Below, piece by piece: positions 1-5,659 of a stretch of DNA of 9,036 nucleotides. The notes under the pieces were generated by a model, which worked only from the letters and a program-made list of their open reading frames with translations, did no database searches and was not told the origin of the DNA. Origin of the DNA: Bacteroidia bacterium (GTDB lineage Bacteria > Bacteroidota > Bacteroidia > Flavobacteriales > Flavobacteriaceae); assembly GCA_030425715.1 (NCBI GenBank), contig JAUIAA010000068.1, positions 1 through 9,036 on the forward strand, given 5' to 3'. Made by a program: the position numbers and the translations under genes. How positions within the stretch are numbered: position 1 is the first letter of the stretch; each line of letters starts with the position of its first letter.

Positions 1-381
1 AGCACCCATAGAAGCAGCCATCCCTGTACAAATTGTAGCAACTTCTGGTTTGATAAATTGAATCGTATCGTAAATACCTAATCCGGCATATACCCCTCCT
101 CCAGGAGAATTGATATAAATAGAAATATCTTTTGACGAATCTACACTTTCTAAAAACAACAATTGTGCTTGGATAATATTGGCAACTTGATCGTTAATAC
201 CAGTGCCCAAAAATATAATTCTATCCATCATCAAACGAGAAAACACATCCATTTGCGCTACGTTTAGCTGTCGTTCTTCTATAATATATGGCGTTACGCT
301 ACTAATAATTTGATCAACATATAAGCTATTGATACCTTGGTCTTTTACAGCGAATTTTTTAAATTCATTACCTATATTCAT
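1..381 (-). CDS. clpP: ATP-dependent Clp protease proteolytic subunit ClpP (partial, 3' part beyond window)
   Basis: Serine peptidase subunit that forms the tetradecameric chamber in which ClpX- or ClpA/C-type unfoldases degrade cytosolic proteins. Reading the reverse strand from the ATG at 379-381 gives 127 uninterrupted codons to the window edge. Family hallmarks are SRLMMDRIIFLG (residues 48-59), the oxyanion/handle segment YINSPGGGV (89-97), and GMAASMGA (120-127) carrying the nucleophile Ser124. The catalytic His and Asp lie outside the window. The N-terminal extension of about 40 residues before the conserved core is longer than the E. coli propeptide region. The gene lies downstream of tig on the same strand, as in the tig-clpP arrangement of many bacteria, but a strong terminator separates the two. 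A poor -7-like element (TATATTTA, 408-415) may serve as its own promoter. Identification is secure; only completeness is unknown. Confidence 0.95.
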   Translation of the reverse strand, partial: MNIGNEFKKFAVKDQGINSLYVDQIISSVTPYIIEERQLNVAQMDVFSRLMMDRIIFLGTGINDQVANIIQAQLLFLESVDSSKDISIYINSPGGGVYAGLGIYDTIQFIKPEVATICTGMAASMGA

Positions 382-449
382 GGAGTTTTATTTTAGATTT
401 TAGTGTGTAAATATACTCAATTAAATTCATTAGTATAAATTTTCAATTC

Positions 450-462
450 CTCGAATTTCGAG
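450..462. promoter_or_regulatory. 13-bp palindrome upstream of clpP (possible operator)
   Basis: CTCGAA-T-TTCGAG is a perfect inverted repeat with 6-base arms around one central base. It lies about 70 bases upstream of the clpP start and downstream of the tig terminator. The loop is too short and no T-run follows, so it does not look like a terminator. A binding site for a dimeric regulator is possible. It does not match the CIRCE element. Function is inferred from shape only. Confidence 0.3.
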
Positions 463-480
463 TTAAAAATCAATAATTAC

Positions 481-521
481 AAAAAGTAAAAACCTCATAA
501 ACTTATTCGATTATGAGGTTT
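481..521 (-). terminator. Rho-independent terminator downstream of tig
   Basis: A perfect 11-bp stem (490-500 pairing with 511-521, AAACCTCATAA / TTATGAGGTTT in the minus-strand sense) encloses a 10-base loop. On the minus strand it is followed directly by a T-rich run (TTACTTTTT, complement of 481-489). It begins about 24 bases after the tig stop codon and ends well before clpP, so it should end most tig transcripts. The same hairpin on the plus strand has a poorer T-run and no gene feeding it. Confidence 0.85.
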
Positions 522-544
522 GATTTTATGTTTCTAAAAAAATT

Positions 545-1867
545 TTATTTGTAAACTTCTTTAATAAACTCTTCGTAAGTAACCTCTTTGGTTTTCAATT
601 TTACGTTTTCTTTAAAGAAAGCCAATAGTTTTTCATTCATCAATTGATCGGACAAACGCTTGGCTTCTTCTTGGTTAGAAAGCACTCTGTTTGCAATATC
701 TTCCAATTCTTTTTCTTCTGGATTTAAATTACCAAACTGTGCCATCTGTGTTTTGATGTATCCTTTGGCAAAGTCTTTTAAATCTTCGTAAGTAACTTGA
801 ATATTATTGTCTTTACTAATTTTACCTTCAATTAGTTGGTATCTTAACCCTTTTTCAGAACGCTTGTATTCTTCTAAAGCTTCTTCTGCTGTCATTGGTT
901 TTTCACCAGCAACGGCTAACCATTTTTGCAAAAATTCGGCAGGTAAATCAAACTTGGTATTTTCAATCAAACTTTCGGTAACTGCGTTTAGCAATTGTTG
1001 GTCGGCTTGTGTAGCAAATTGTTTTTCAGCATCTTCTTTTAATTTGGCAGTAAATTCTTCAACACTTTTTACCGAATTTTCTCCAAAAACTTTATCAAAC
1101 AATTCCTGATTCAAATCAGCTAACTCTGTAATGGTTATCTCTTCAATTTTAAAAGTAAGATTGGCATCAAAATCATGCGCTTCTTCATGAGAAAGACCTA
1201 GGGTGTTCATCAACATGTGGTCGTCTTCAAATAAGTTTTTAGACTTTAACTCTACAATATCTCCAACTTTTTTCCCTAAAAATTTCTTATGGTTTGTTTT
1301 GCCCTTAACCTTGTCTAATTTAAAAGTAGATTTTTTATCAATTTCCTTTTCTTCATTGCTAAAAGTTCCAGTAATATTGGCATTTTCAGTAATTTCTTCT
1401 TGGGTAATTAGTTTACCATATTGCTCTCTAATACTGTTAATTTGTGTTTCTAGCATTTTATCATCCGCAATAATTTTATAAGCCGTAATTGCTTTTTTAG
1501 GACTTAAGTTTACTTCAAATTCTGGAGCTAAGCCCAATTCAAATTCGAAAGTAAATTCATCTTTATCCCAAGAAAAATCCTCTTGTGATTTTGGTAAAGG
1601 ATTACCTAATACATCTAATTTTTCTTCTACCAAAAAATTGCTTAATGCATCTTGTAAAAGTTTATTTACTTCATCAATCATTACTGATTTACCATACTGC
1701 TTTTTTACCAAACTCATTGGTACATGCCCCTTTCTAAATCCAGGAATATTTGCTTTTTTACGGTAATTGCTTAATTCAGTTTCTACTTTATTTTGATAAT
1801 CTTCTGAGGTAATATCAATTTTCACTACCGAATTTAACGCATCAATGTCTTCTTTTGTAATTTTCAT
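545..1867 (-). CDS. tig: Trigger factor, ribosome-associated chaperone
   Basis: Binds the ribosome exit tunnel and shields nascent chains. The protein is 440 residues, close to the 432 of E. coli. The N-terminal domain (about 1-115) carries the ribosome-docking signature PGFRKGHVP at residues 42-50. The C-terminal part (about 255-440) is helical and charged and contains the expected arms, from NQELFDKVFG onward. The middle segment (about 150-245) sits where E. coli has the FKBP-type prolyl isomerase domain. It is divergent: the usual opening (GD-V---F-G) and the GF--G pocket segment are not recognisable, and only KKFLGKKVGDIVEL (194-207) hints at that fold. Chaperone function is therefore well supported and isomerase activity doubtful. 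The gene has its own promoter just upstream and a terminator just downstream, so it is probably monocistronic. The start is the ATG at 1865-1867. Confidence 0.96.
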   Translation of the reverse strand: MKITKEDIDALNSVVKIDITSEDYQNKVETELSNYRKKANIPGFRKGHVPMSLVKKQYGKSVMIDEVNKLLQDALSNFLVEEKLDVLGNPLPKSQEDFSWDKDEFTFEFELGLAPEFEVNLSPKKAITAYKIIADDKMLETQINSIREQYGKLITQEEITENANITGTFSNEEKEIDKKSTFKLDKVKGKTNHKKFLGKKVGDIVELKSKNLFEDDHMLMNTLGLSHEEAHDFDANLTFKIEEITITELADLNQELFDKVFGENSVKSVEEFTAKLKEDAEKQFATQADQQLLNAVTESLIENTKFDLPAEFLQKWLAVAGEKPMTAEEALEEYKRSEKGLRYQLIEGKISKDNNIQVTYEDLKDFAKGYIKTQMAQFGNLNPEEKELEDIANRVLSNQEEAKRLSDQLMNEKLLAFFKENVKLKTKEVTYEEFIKEVYK

Positions 1868-1905
1868 CCTATTTGTAAATTTAACCTTTTAAAAAATTGA
1901 GGGTG

Positions 1906-1938
1906 CAAAAATAATCAATTTATTACATATAATAACAA
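1906..1938 (-). promoter_or_regulatory. Bacteroidota-type promoter for tig
   Basis: On the minus strand, TATTTTTG (complement of 1906-1913) matches the Bacteroidota -7 consensus TAnnTTTG exactly. A TTG (complement of 1936-1938) lies 22 bases upstream as a candidate -33 element. Transcription would start near 1898-1900, giving a 5' leader of roughly 30 bases before the tig ATG. The -7 match is strong and the -33 match weak, as is common in this phylum. Confidence 0.7.
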
Positions 1939-1945
1939 GCTTTAT

Positions 1946-1960
1946 ACCAAATGATTTGGT
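1946..1960. promoter_or_regulatory. 15-bp palindrome just upstream of the tig promoter
   Basis: ACCAAAT-G-ATTTGGT is a perfect inverted repeat with 7-base arms around a single central base. It lies 7 bases upstream of the candidate -33 element of tig, where an activator or repressor could bind. As a terminator it would have a very short stem and no T-run on the minus strand. On the plus strand TTTTT follows, but no gene reads into it. Operator function is inferred from position and symmetry. Confidence 0.35.
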
Positions 1961-2030
1961 TTTTATGTTATTATTCTGTTAAATCAATTATTACAACAGC
2001 CTTTTGGAAGTCAAATAGTTAAATATCTTA

Positions 2031-2369
2031 CTAATCTTTAATAAAAGAATGTAAAATAGACTCCACAACAGAAAGTAAAATACTAAATATAAAGGCAGTC
2101 CAAAATCCATTAACGGTAAATCCCGACACTAAATTTCCAGCCAACATAATCACTAGTGCATTGATTACCAGTAAAAATAATCCCAATGTTAGTATGGTAA
2201 CTGGCAAGGTTAAAATAACCAAAATTGGCTTTAACACCGCAAATAGCACTCCCAAAACAAGCGCTACAATAATGGCCGAAGTATAGCCATCGACTTGCAC
2301 ACCTGATAAAAAATTAGCAATTAAAAATACGGCAGCTGCCGAAAGTAAGGTTCGTAAAATAAAGTTCAT
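2031..2369 (-). CDS. Small integral membrane protein, phage holin family 4 / YvlD-like
   Basis: A 112-residue, almost wholly hydrophobic protein with about four predicted membrane segments (roughly 3-22, 30-47, 49-79 with a Pro56 break, and 87-106). The core LKPILVILTLPVTILTLGLF (46-65), followed by LVINALVI and a V-GF turn (81-84), is typical of the Phage_holin_4_2 / YvlD family. That family is chromosomal in most bacteria, of unknown function, and not evidence of a prophage. It is the last gene of the pdxJ-hydrolase run, 26 bases after the hydrolase stop, so it is probably co-transcribed. No convincing terminator is visible between its stop (TAG, complement of 2031-2033) and the tig promoter. 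Family assignment is confident; function is unknown. Confidence 0.85.
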   Translation of the reverse strand: MNFILRTLLSAAAVFLIANFLSGVQVDGYTSAIIVALVLGVLFAVLKPILVILTLPVTILTLGLFLLVINALVIMLAGNLVSGFTVNGFWTAFIFSILLSVVESILHSFIKD

Positions 2370-2395
2370 AGTATATCATTTTTGTTGCTTGCAAA

Positions 2396-3166
2396 TTAGT
2401 TATTTTTAAGAAAATCGACAACAGCCTTATAAAACTGAGTAGGGTTTTCGGCATGTAGCCAATGACCGGCATTCTCAATTTCAATAACATGAGAATTTGG
2501 AAAATGTTTGATAATCAAACTTTTATCTTCCTTTTTTATATAGTTTGAATTACCCCCTTTTAAAAATAAAGTAGCTCCGTTATAAATTGCACTTTCCGGT
2601 AAAGCTTGTCCAATTTTAGGATTGTTTTTGGTCAAACTTTCCAAATTAAAGCGGTAAGCGAACTTGTCTTTTTCCATCCGATAAACATTTTTGAGCAGAA
2701 ATTGTCTAACCCCAAATTCTGGAATCCATTTACTCAAAACTGCATCTATATCATTTCTAGAATTTATCTGGGCAAAATCTACTGTATTTAAAGCGCTTAA
2801 TATACTATCGTGATGCGGTGCATAATATTTTGGACCAATATCCGCCACTATTAACTTGCGTACCATTTCTGGATAAACAGCAGCAAAAAACATTGCTGTT
2901 TTACCTCCCATAGAATGACCAATAATATTAACTCTTTTTAAATTATGGTGCGTGATATATTCTTTTAAATCACCCACCATCAATTCGTAAGAAAAATCAT
3001 CCGCATGAAAACTTCGTCCATGGTTTCTCTGGTCTATAAGATGTACCTCATAATTTTCGGCAAACTTTTTACCCAAAGTTTTCCAATTATCACCCATACC
3101 AAAATAACCATGTAAAATTAACAGTGGCTCTCCTTTACCAAAAACTAAAGCGTGTAATACAGCCAT
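2396..3166 (-). CDS. Alpha/beta-fold hydrolase, YbfF-like esterase
   Basis: A cytosolic serine hydrolase of 256 residues with no signal peptide. The oxyanion-hole segment ILHGYFGMGDNW lies at 17-28, the DQRNHGRS motif at 45-52, and the nucleophile elbow GHSMGG at 83-88 with Ser85. The catalytic His235 sits in NAGHWLHAENP. By analogy with E. coli YbfF the acid is likely Asp109, in the segment VADIGP after the elbow. The overall layout (HG-FG---NW, DQRNHG-S, GHSMGGK, ADI-P, GGNS, GHW-H-E-P) matches the YbfF esterase group, whose members hydrolyse short acyl esters and acyl-CoA-like thioesters in vitro; the physiological substrate is unknown. Its ATG shares one base with the pdxJ stop (TAATG), so translation is probably coupled. 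A link to vitamin B6 metabolism is possible but only inferred from position. Confidence 0.9.
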   Translation of the reverse strand: MAVLHALVFGKGEPLLILHGYFGMGDNWKTLGKKFAENYEVHLIDQRNHGRSFHADDFSYELMVGDLKEYITHHNLKRVNIIGHSMGGKTAMFFAAVYPEMVRKLIVADIGPKYYAPHHDSILSALNTVDFAQINSRNDIDAVLSKWIPEFGVRQFLLKNVYRMEKDKFAYRFNLESLTKNNPKIGQALPESAIYNGATLFLKGGNSNYIKKEDKSLIIKHFPNSHVIEIENAGHWLHAENPTQFYKAVVDFLKNN

Positions 3167-3879
3167 TAACGCAATTTATTTAAATACATACTTACTACAT
3201 TTTGCAAACCAAAGTATAGAGACTCGGCTATAAGTGCATGACCGATAGATACTTCTAGTAAATTAGGAACTTCTTTGGCAAAATATTGCAAATTTTCTAA
3301 ACTCAAATCGTGACCAGCATTGATGCCTAAACCTAATTCAGAAGCAATCTTAGCAGAAGATATATAAGGTTTTATCGCATTTTTATCTCCTTTTGCATAG
3401 CCAACCGCATAAGCCTCTGTGTACAATTCAATCCTATCTGCTCCCGTAGTTGCAGCAGCTTCAATTAGCTTTAAATTAGGATCCATAAAAATAGAAGTAC
3501 GAATATTGTTGCGTTTGAACTCTGCTATAACTTCTTGTAAAAAATGTTGGTTTTTAATAGTATCCCAGCCCGCATTTGAGGTAATAGCATCTATCGCGTC
3601 TGGCACTAAGGTTACCTGTGTTGGCTTGATTGCTAAAACCAACTCCATAAATTTTGGTGTTGGGTTTCCTTCAATATTATATTCTGTGGTTACAATTGGT
3701 TTTAAATCGTAAGCATCTTGGTATTTGATATGTCTTTCATCTGGACGCGGATGAATAGTAATGCCTTGTGCTCCAAACTCTTGAATATCTATTGCTGCTT
3801 GTAGTAAATTTGGTGTATTGCCTCCTCTAGCATTTCTTAGGGTAGCAATTTTATTTATGTTTACACTTAACTTTGTCAT
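3166..3879 (-). CDS. pdxJ: Pyridoxine 5'-phosphate synthase
   Basis: Condenses 3-amino-2-oxopropyl phosphate (1-amino-acetone 3-phosphate) with 1-deoxy-D-xylulose 5-phosphate to pyridoxine 5'-phosphate, the last ring-forming step of DXP-dependent vitamin B6 synthesis. The protein is a TIM barrel of 237 residues. Visible motifs are VNINKIATLRNARGG (6-20), ITIHPRPDERHI (40-51) with His43, YNIEGNP (67-73) with Glu70, IELYTE (150-155) with Glu151, and INAGHDL (186-192) with His190; these correspond to E. coli active-site residues. The NINK form in place of E. coli NIDH is the version I associate with Bacteroidota. I start at the ATG at 3877-3879; an in-frame TTG lies immediately before it but is the weaker choice. 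It heads the run pdxJ-hydrolase-membrane protein. Confidence 0.96.
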   Translation of the reverse strand: MTKLSVNINKIATLRNARGGNTPNLLQAAIDIQEFGAQGITIHPRPDERHIKYQDAYDLKPIVTTEYNIEGNPTPKFMELVLAIKPTQVTLVPDAIDAITSNAGWDTIKNQHFLQEVIAEFKRNNIRTSIFMDPNLKLIEAAATTGADRIELYTEAYAVGYAKGDKNAIKPYISSAKIASELGLGINAGHDLSLENLQYFAKEVPNLLEVSIGHALIAESLYFGLQNVVSMYLNKLR

Positions 3880-3917
3880 CAATATGTTATAATTTTATGC
3901 TGTAAGATATTTATCCT

Positions 3918-3925
3918 TACTTTTG
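3918..3925 (+). promoter_or_regulatory. -7 element of a candidate promoter for the CBS-nadK genes
   Basis: TACTTTTG is an exact TAnnTTTG match on the plus strand, predicting a start near 3932 and a leader of about 58 bases. No clear -33 TTG lies at the usual distance. A second, one-mismatch candidate (CAATTTTG, 3965-3972) would start transcription about 11 bases before the ATG at 3990. The sequence alone does not decide which is used. Confidence 0.45.
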
Positions 3926-3941
3926 AACTGTAAAATTCATG

Positions 3942-3973
3942 GCAAAATTACGACTTTTAAAACACAATTTTGC
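3942..3973. repeat. 8-bp inverted repeat in the divergent pdxJ/CBS promoter region
   Basis: GCAAAATT (3942-3949) and AATTTTGC (3966-3973) are perfect inverted copies separated by 16 bases. The left arm overlaps the minus-strand -7 element of pdxJ. The right arm overlaps a near-consensus plus-strand -7 element (CAATTTTG). The symmetry may simply reflect two back-to-back promoters, or mark a shared regulator site. Confidence 0.4.
3943..3950 (-). promoter_or_regulatory. -7 element of a candidate pdxJ promoter
   Basis: On the minus strand this reads TAATTTTG, an exact match to TAnnTTTG. Transcription would start near 3936, leaving a leader of about 57 bases before the pdxJ ATG. No well-spaced -33 TTG is present; the nearest is only 14 bases upstream. 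This weakens the call. Confidence 0.5.
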
Positions 3974-3989
3974 GCGATTAAATTGATTT

Positions 3990-4649
3990 ATGCAAACAAC
4001 GGATTACATATCAAATGATTTTAAACCATTGACTTTAAAAAGTGATTTGGAAATAGCAAAACAGCTTTTTTCAAAATTACCGCACTCGCATTTACCTATA
4101 GTAGATAAAAAAATGATAGCTGGTTCCATTGCACGCCACGAAGTAGAATTTACGAGTACAGAGGGTAAAAAAATTGTAGATTTTAAATTAAAATTTGAAT
4201 CGTTCTATACTACAGACCATGCCAATTGGTTTGAGGTTTTACAAGTATTTGCAAGTAATAATACCAATATTTTACCCGTTGTGAATAAAAATCAAGAATA
4301 TTTAGGTTTTTATGAGTTAAATGATTTTTTAAACATTTTTAAATGCACCCCTTTTTTACATAATGAAGGAGTTATATTGGTGGTTTCAAAAAATGTAAAT
4401 GATTATTCATTTAGCGAAATTTCACAAATTGTAGAATCTAACAACGCTACATTATTTGGCGCTTTTATCTCTAAAATTGAAAACGACGAGGCACATATTA
4501 TTTTAAAATTAAGCTTTCACGATATTAACAATACTTTACATTCTTTTAGAAGATATAATTACAAAATTTTAAATGAATTTGTAAAAGATGATTATTTAGA
4601 TGAGCTAAATGAAAGGTCGGATTATTTGCAAAAATATTTAAATATTTAA
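3990..4649 (+). CDS. CBS-domain protein with C-terminal ACT-like domain (AcuB-like)
   Basis: A cytosolic protein of 219 residues with no signal peptide or catalytic motif. Residues 1-55 form a first CBS half (SHLPIVDKKMIAGSI at 33-47). Residues about 70-118 form a second (NILPVVNKNQEYLGFYELNDFL at 93-114). Residues about 120-195 read like an ACT-type beta-alpha-beta unit (GVILVVSKN, FSEISQIVESNNA, AHIILKLSF, then SFRRYNYKIL). This domain order resembles AcuB-type proteins. CBS pairs usually bind adenine nucleotides such as AMP, ATP or SAM, and ACT domains bind small metabolites, so a sensing role is inferred. The gene is the first of the rightward block and ends 5 bases before nadK, suggesting co-expression and perhaps a link to nicotinamide nucleotide supply. 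Function is not established; acetoin use itself is not supported by anything nearby. Confidence 0.85.
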   Translation: MQTTDYISNDFKPLTLKSDLEIAKQLFSKLPHSHLPIVDKKMIAGSIARHEVEFTSTEGKKIVDFKLKFESFYTTDHANWFEVLQVFASNNTNILPVVNKNQEYLGFYELNDFLNIFKCTPFLHNEGVILVVSKNVNDYSFSEISQIVESNNATLFGAFISKIENDEAHIILKLSFHDINNTLHSFRRYNYKILNEFVKDDYLDELNERSDYLQKYLNI

Positions 4650-4654
4650 ATGGA

Positions 4655-5539
4655 ATGATGAAAGTTGGTATTTACGGTCAGGCAAATAATGACAATACAA
4701 AAAAGTATGCACAAATCCTTATAGATCAGCTTGAAGAAAATAATGTGGAGATCGTTTTTGAGCACAAATTTATTCAAGATTACCAATTTCATAAAAAAAA
4801 CGGCAACCCTCAAGTGTTTAAATCCTACGCCGATCTGGACCACAGTTTTGATTTGTTTTTTAGTGTGGGTGGAGACGGTACTTTTTTAAGATCTATAACC
4901 TTTGTAAAAGATTTAAACATCCCAATTATTGGTATCAATACCGGTAGACTGGGTTTTTTGGCAACCATTCAAAAAGAGGAAATCAAAAGTTCGTTAAAGC
5001 AAATTTTGCAAAAAGATTATTTATTAAAGACTAGATCTCTTTTACAAATTAGCACCCAAGAAGTTTCTGTAGATTTTGAAGGTTTAAATTTTGCTTTAAA
5101 TGAAATTACTGTAACTCGAAAAAATACAGCTTCGATGATTACGGTAGAAACAGAATTAGACAATGAGTATCTTACCACTTATTGGAGCGATGGGCTAATC
5201 GTTTCTACACCAACCGGATCAACAGGATATTCCTTAAGTTGTGGTGGCCCAATCATTTCTCCTAGTTCAAAAAATTTTGTATTGACCCCTATTGCACCGC
5301 ATAGTTTAAGTGTTAGACCTTTGGTAATCCCAGATCAAACCAAAATAAAACTAAAAATTGCCAGCAGGTTTCACGAAGCATTACTTACTTTAGATTCTCG
5401 TATATTGACCATTCCAAATGAAACTGAAATTTTTATTAAAAAATGTAATTTTAATATCCAAACGGTACATTTAAAAAAACAATCCTTTATTGAAACATTA
5501 CGAGGAAAACTTTTCTGGGGCGAAGACAAACGCAATTAA
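4655..5539 (+). CDS. nadK: NAD kinase
   Basis: Phosphorylates NAD at the adenosine 2'-hydroxyl to make NADP, using ATP or polyphosphate; the phosphoryl donor here is not known. The protein is 294 residues, within the family's normal length. Visible motifs are VGGDGTFL (71-78) with the catalytic/binding Asp74, INTGRLGFLA (94-103), LNEITVTR (148-155) with the NE pair that binds NAD ribose, and the long conserved segment SDGLIVSTPTGSTGYSLS (178-195) followed by CGGP. Two adjacent ATGs (4655 and 4658) could start it; either gives an intact protein, and MKVGIYG from 4658 is the more typical beginning. The CBS gene ends 5 bases upstream, so the pair is almost certainly one transcript. No good terminator follows, and the next gene has its own -7 element. 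Confidence 0.97.
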   Translation: MMKVGIYGQANNDNTKKYAQILIDQLEENNVEIVFEHKFIQDYQFHKKNGNPQVFKSYADLDHSFDLFFSVGGDGTFLRSITFVKDLNIPIIGINTGRLGFLATIQKEEIKSSLKQILQKDYLLKTRSLLQISTQEVSVDFEGLNFALNEITVTRKNTASMITVETELDNEYLTTYWSDGLIVSTPTGSTGYSLSCGGPIISPSSKNFVLTPIAPHSLSVRPLVIPDQTKIKLKIASRFHEALLTLDSRILTIPNETEIFIKKCNFNIQTVHLKKQSFIETLRGKLFWGEDKRN

Positions 5540-5635
5540 TACACAAAAACTAAGGCGAATAGATACAATTTTACACCTAAAATTCTGTTAATCAAAAAAG
5601 ACGAATCAATATAATTAAAAGCAAATGTATTTGTT

Positions 5636-5643
5636 TATATTTG
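5636..5643 (+). promoter_or_regulatory. -7 element of a candidate porG-uppS-bamA promoter
   Basis: TATATTTG matches TAnnTTTG exactly and lies 16 bases before the ATG at 5660, predicting a very short leader of about 10 bases. No -33 TTG is visible at the expected distance. The element is flanked by a weak inverted repeat (GCAAAT 5621-5626 / ATTTGC 5639-5644) and repeats TATTTG ten bases apart (5628 and 5638). Confidence 0.55.
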
Positions 5644-5659
5644 CGAACTATTTTTTGTG

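Noticed and set aside
807..1481. Two plus-strand open frames opposite tig (807-1109 and 1203-1481)
   Set aside because: They lie wholly inside the well-supported trigger factor gene on the other strand, show no recognisable family, and have compositions expected from reading the complement.
1988..2035. A terminator after the pdxJ-hydrolase-membrane protein run
   Set aside because: Only a 5-bp CTGTT/AACAG pairing with a 14-base loop and no T-run could be found; it is not supportable.
2031..2369. Prophage remnant suggested by the holin-family membrane protein
   Set aside because: No lysin, tail, integrase or attachment sequence is nearby; the Phage_holin_4_2/YvlD family is mainly chromosomal and the neighbours are housekeeping genes.
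2606..3712. Plus-strand open frames opposite the hydrolase and pdxJ (2606-2791, 3419-3712)
   Set aside because: Each is nested in a gene with clear catalytic motifs; no signal or domain is visible in the antisense translations.
3880..3882. TTG as the pdxJ start
   Set aside because: An ATG follows immediately in frame and gives the usual MTKLSVNINK-type N-terminus.
4646..4843. Minus-strand 65-residue hydrophobic open frame over the nadK start
   Set aside because: It is antisense to the conserved NAD kinase N-terminus; the hydrophobic look comes from complementing Lys/Asn/Glu-rich codons.
5567..5584. Hairpin AATTTTA-CACC-TAAAATT as terminator of nadK
   Set aside because: The 7-bp stem is made only of A-T pairs and is not followed by a T-run; in AT-rich DNA such a repeat is likely by chance.
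5657..5659. GTG as the porG start
   Set aside because: The next codon is ATG followed by Lys-Lys and the hydrophobic core, a standard signal-peptide start.
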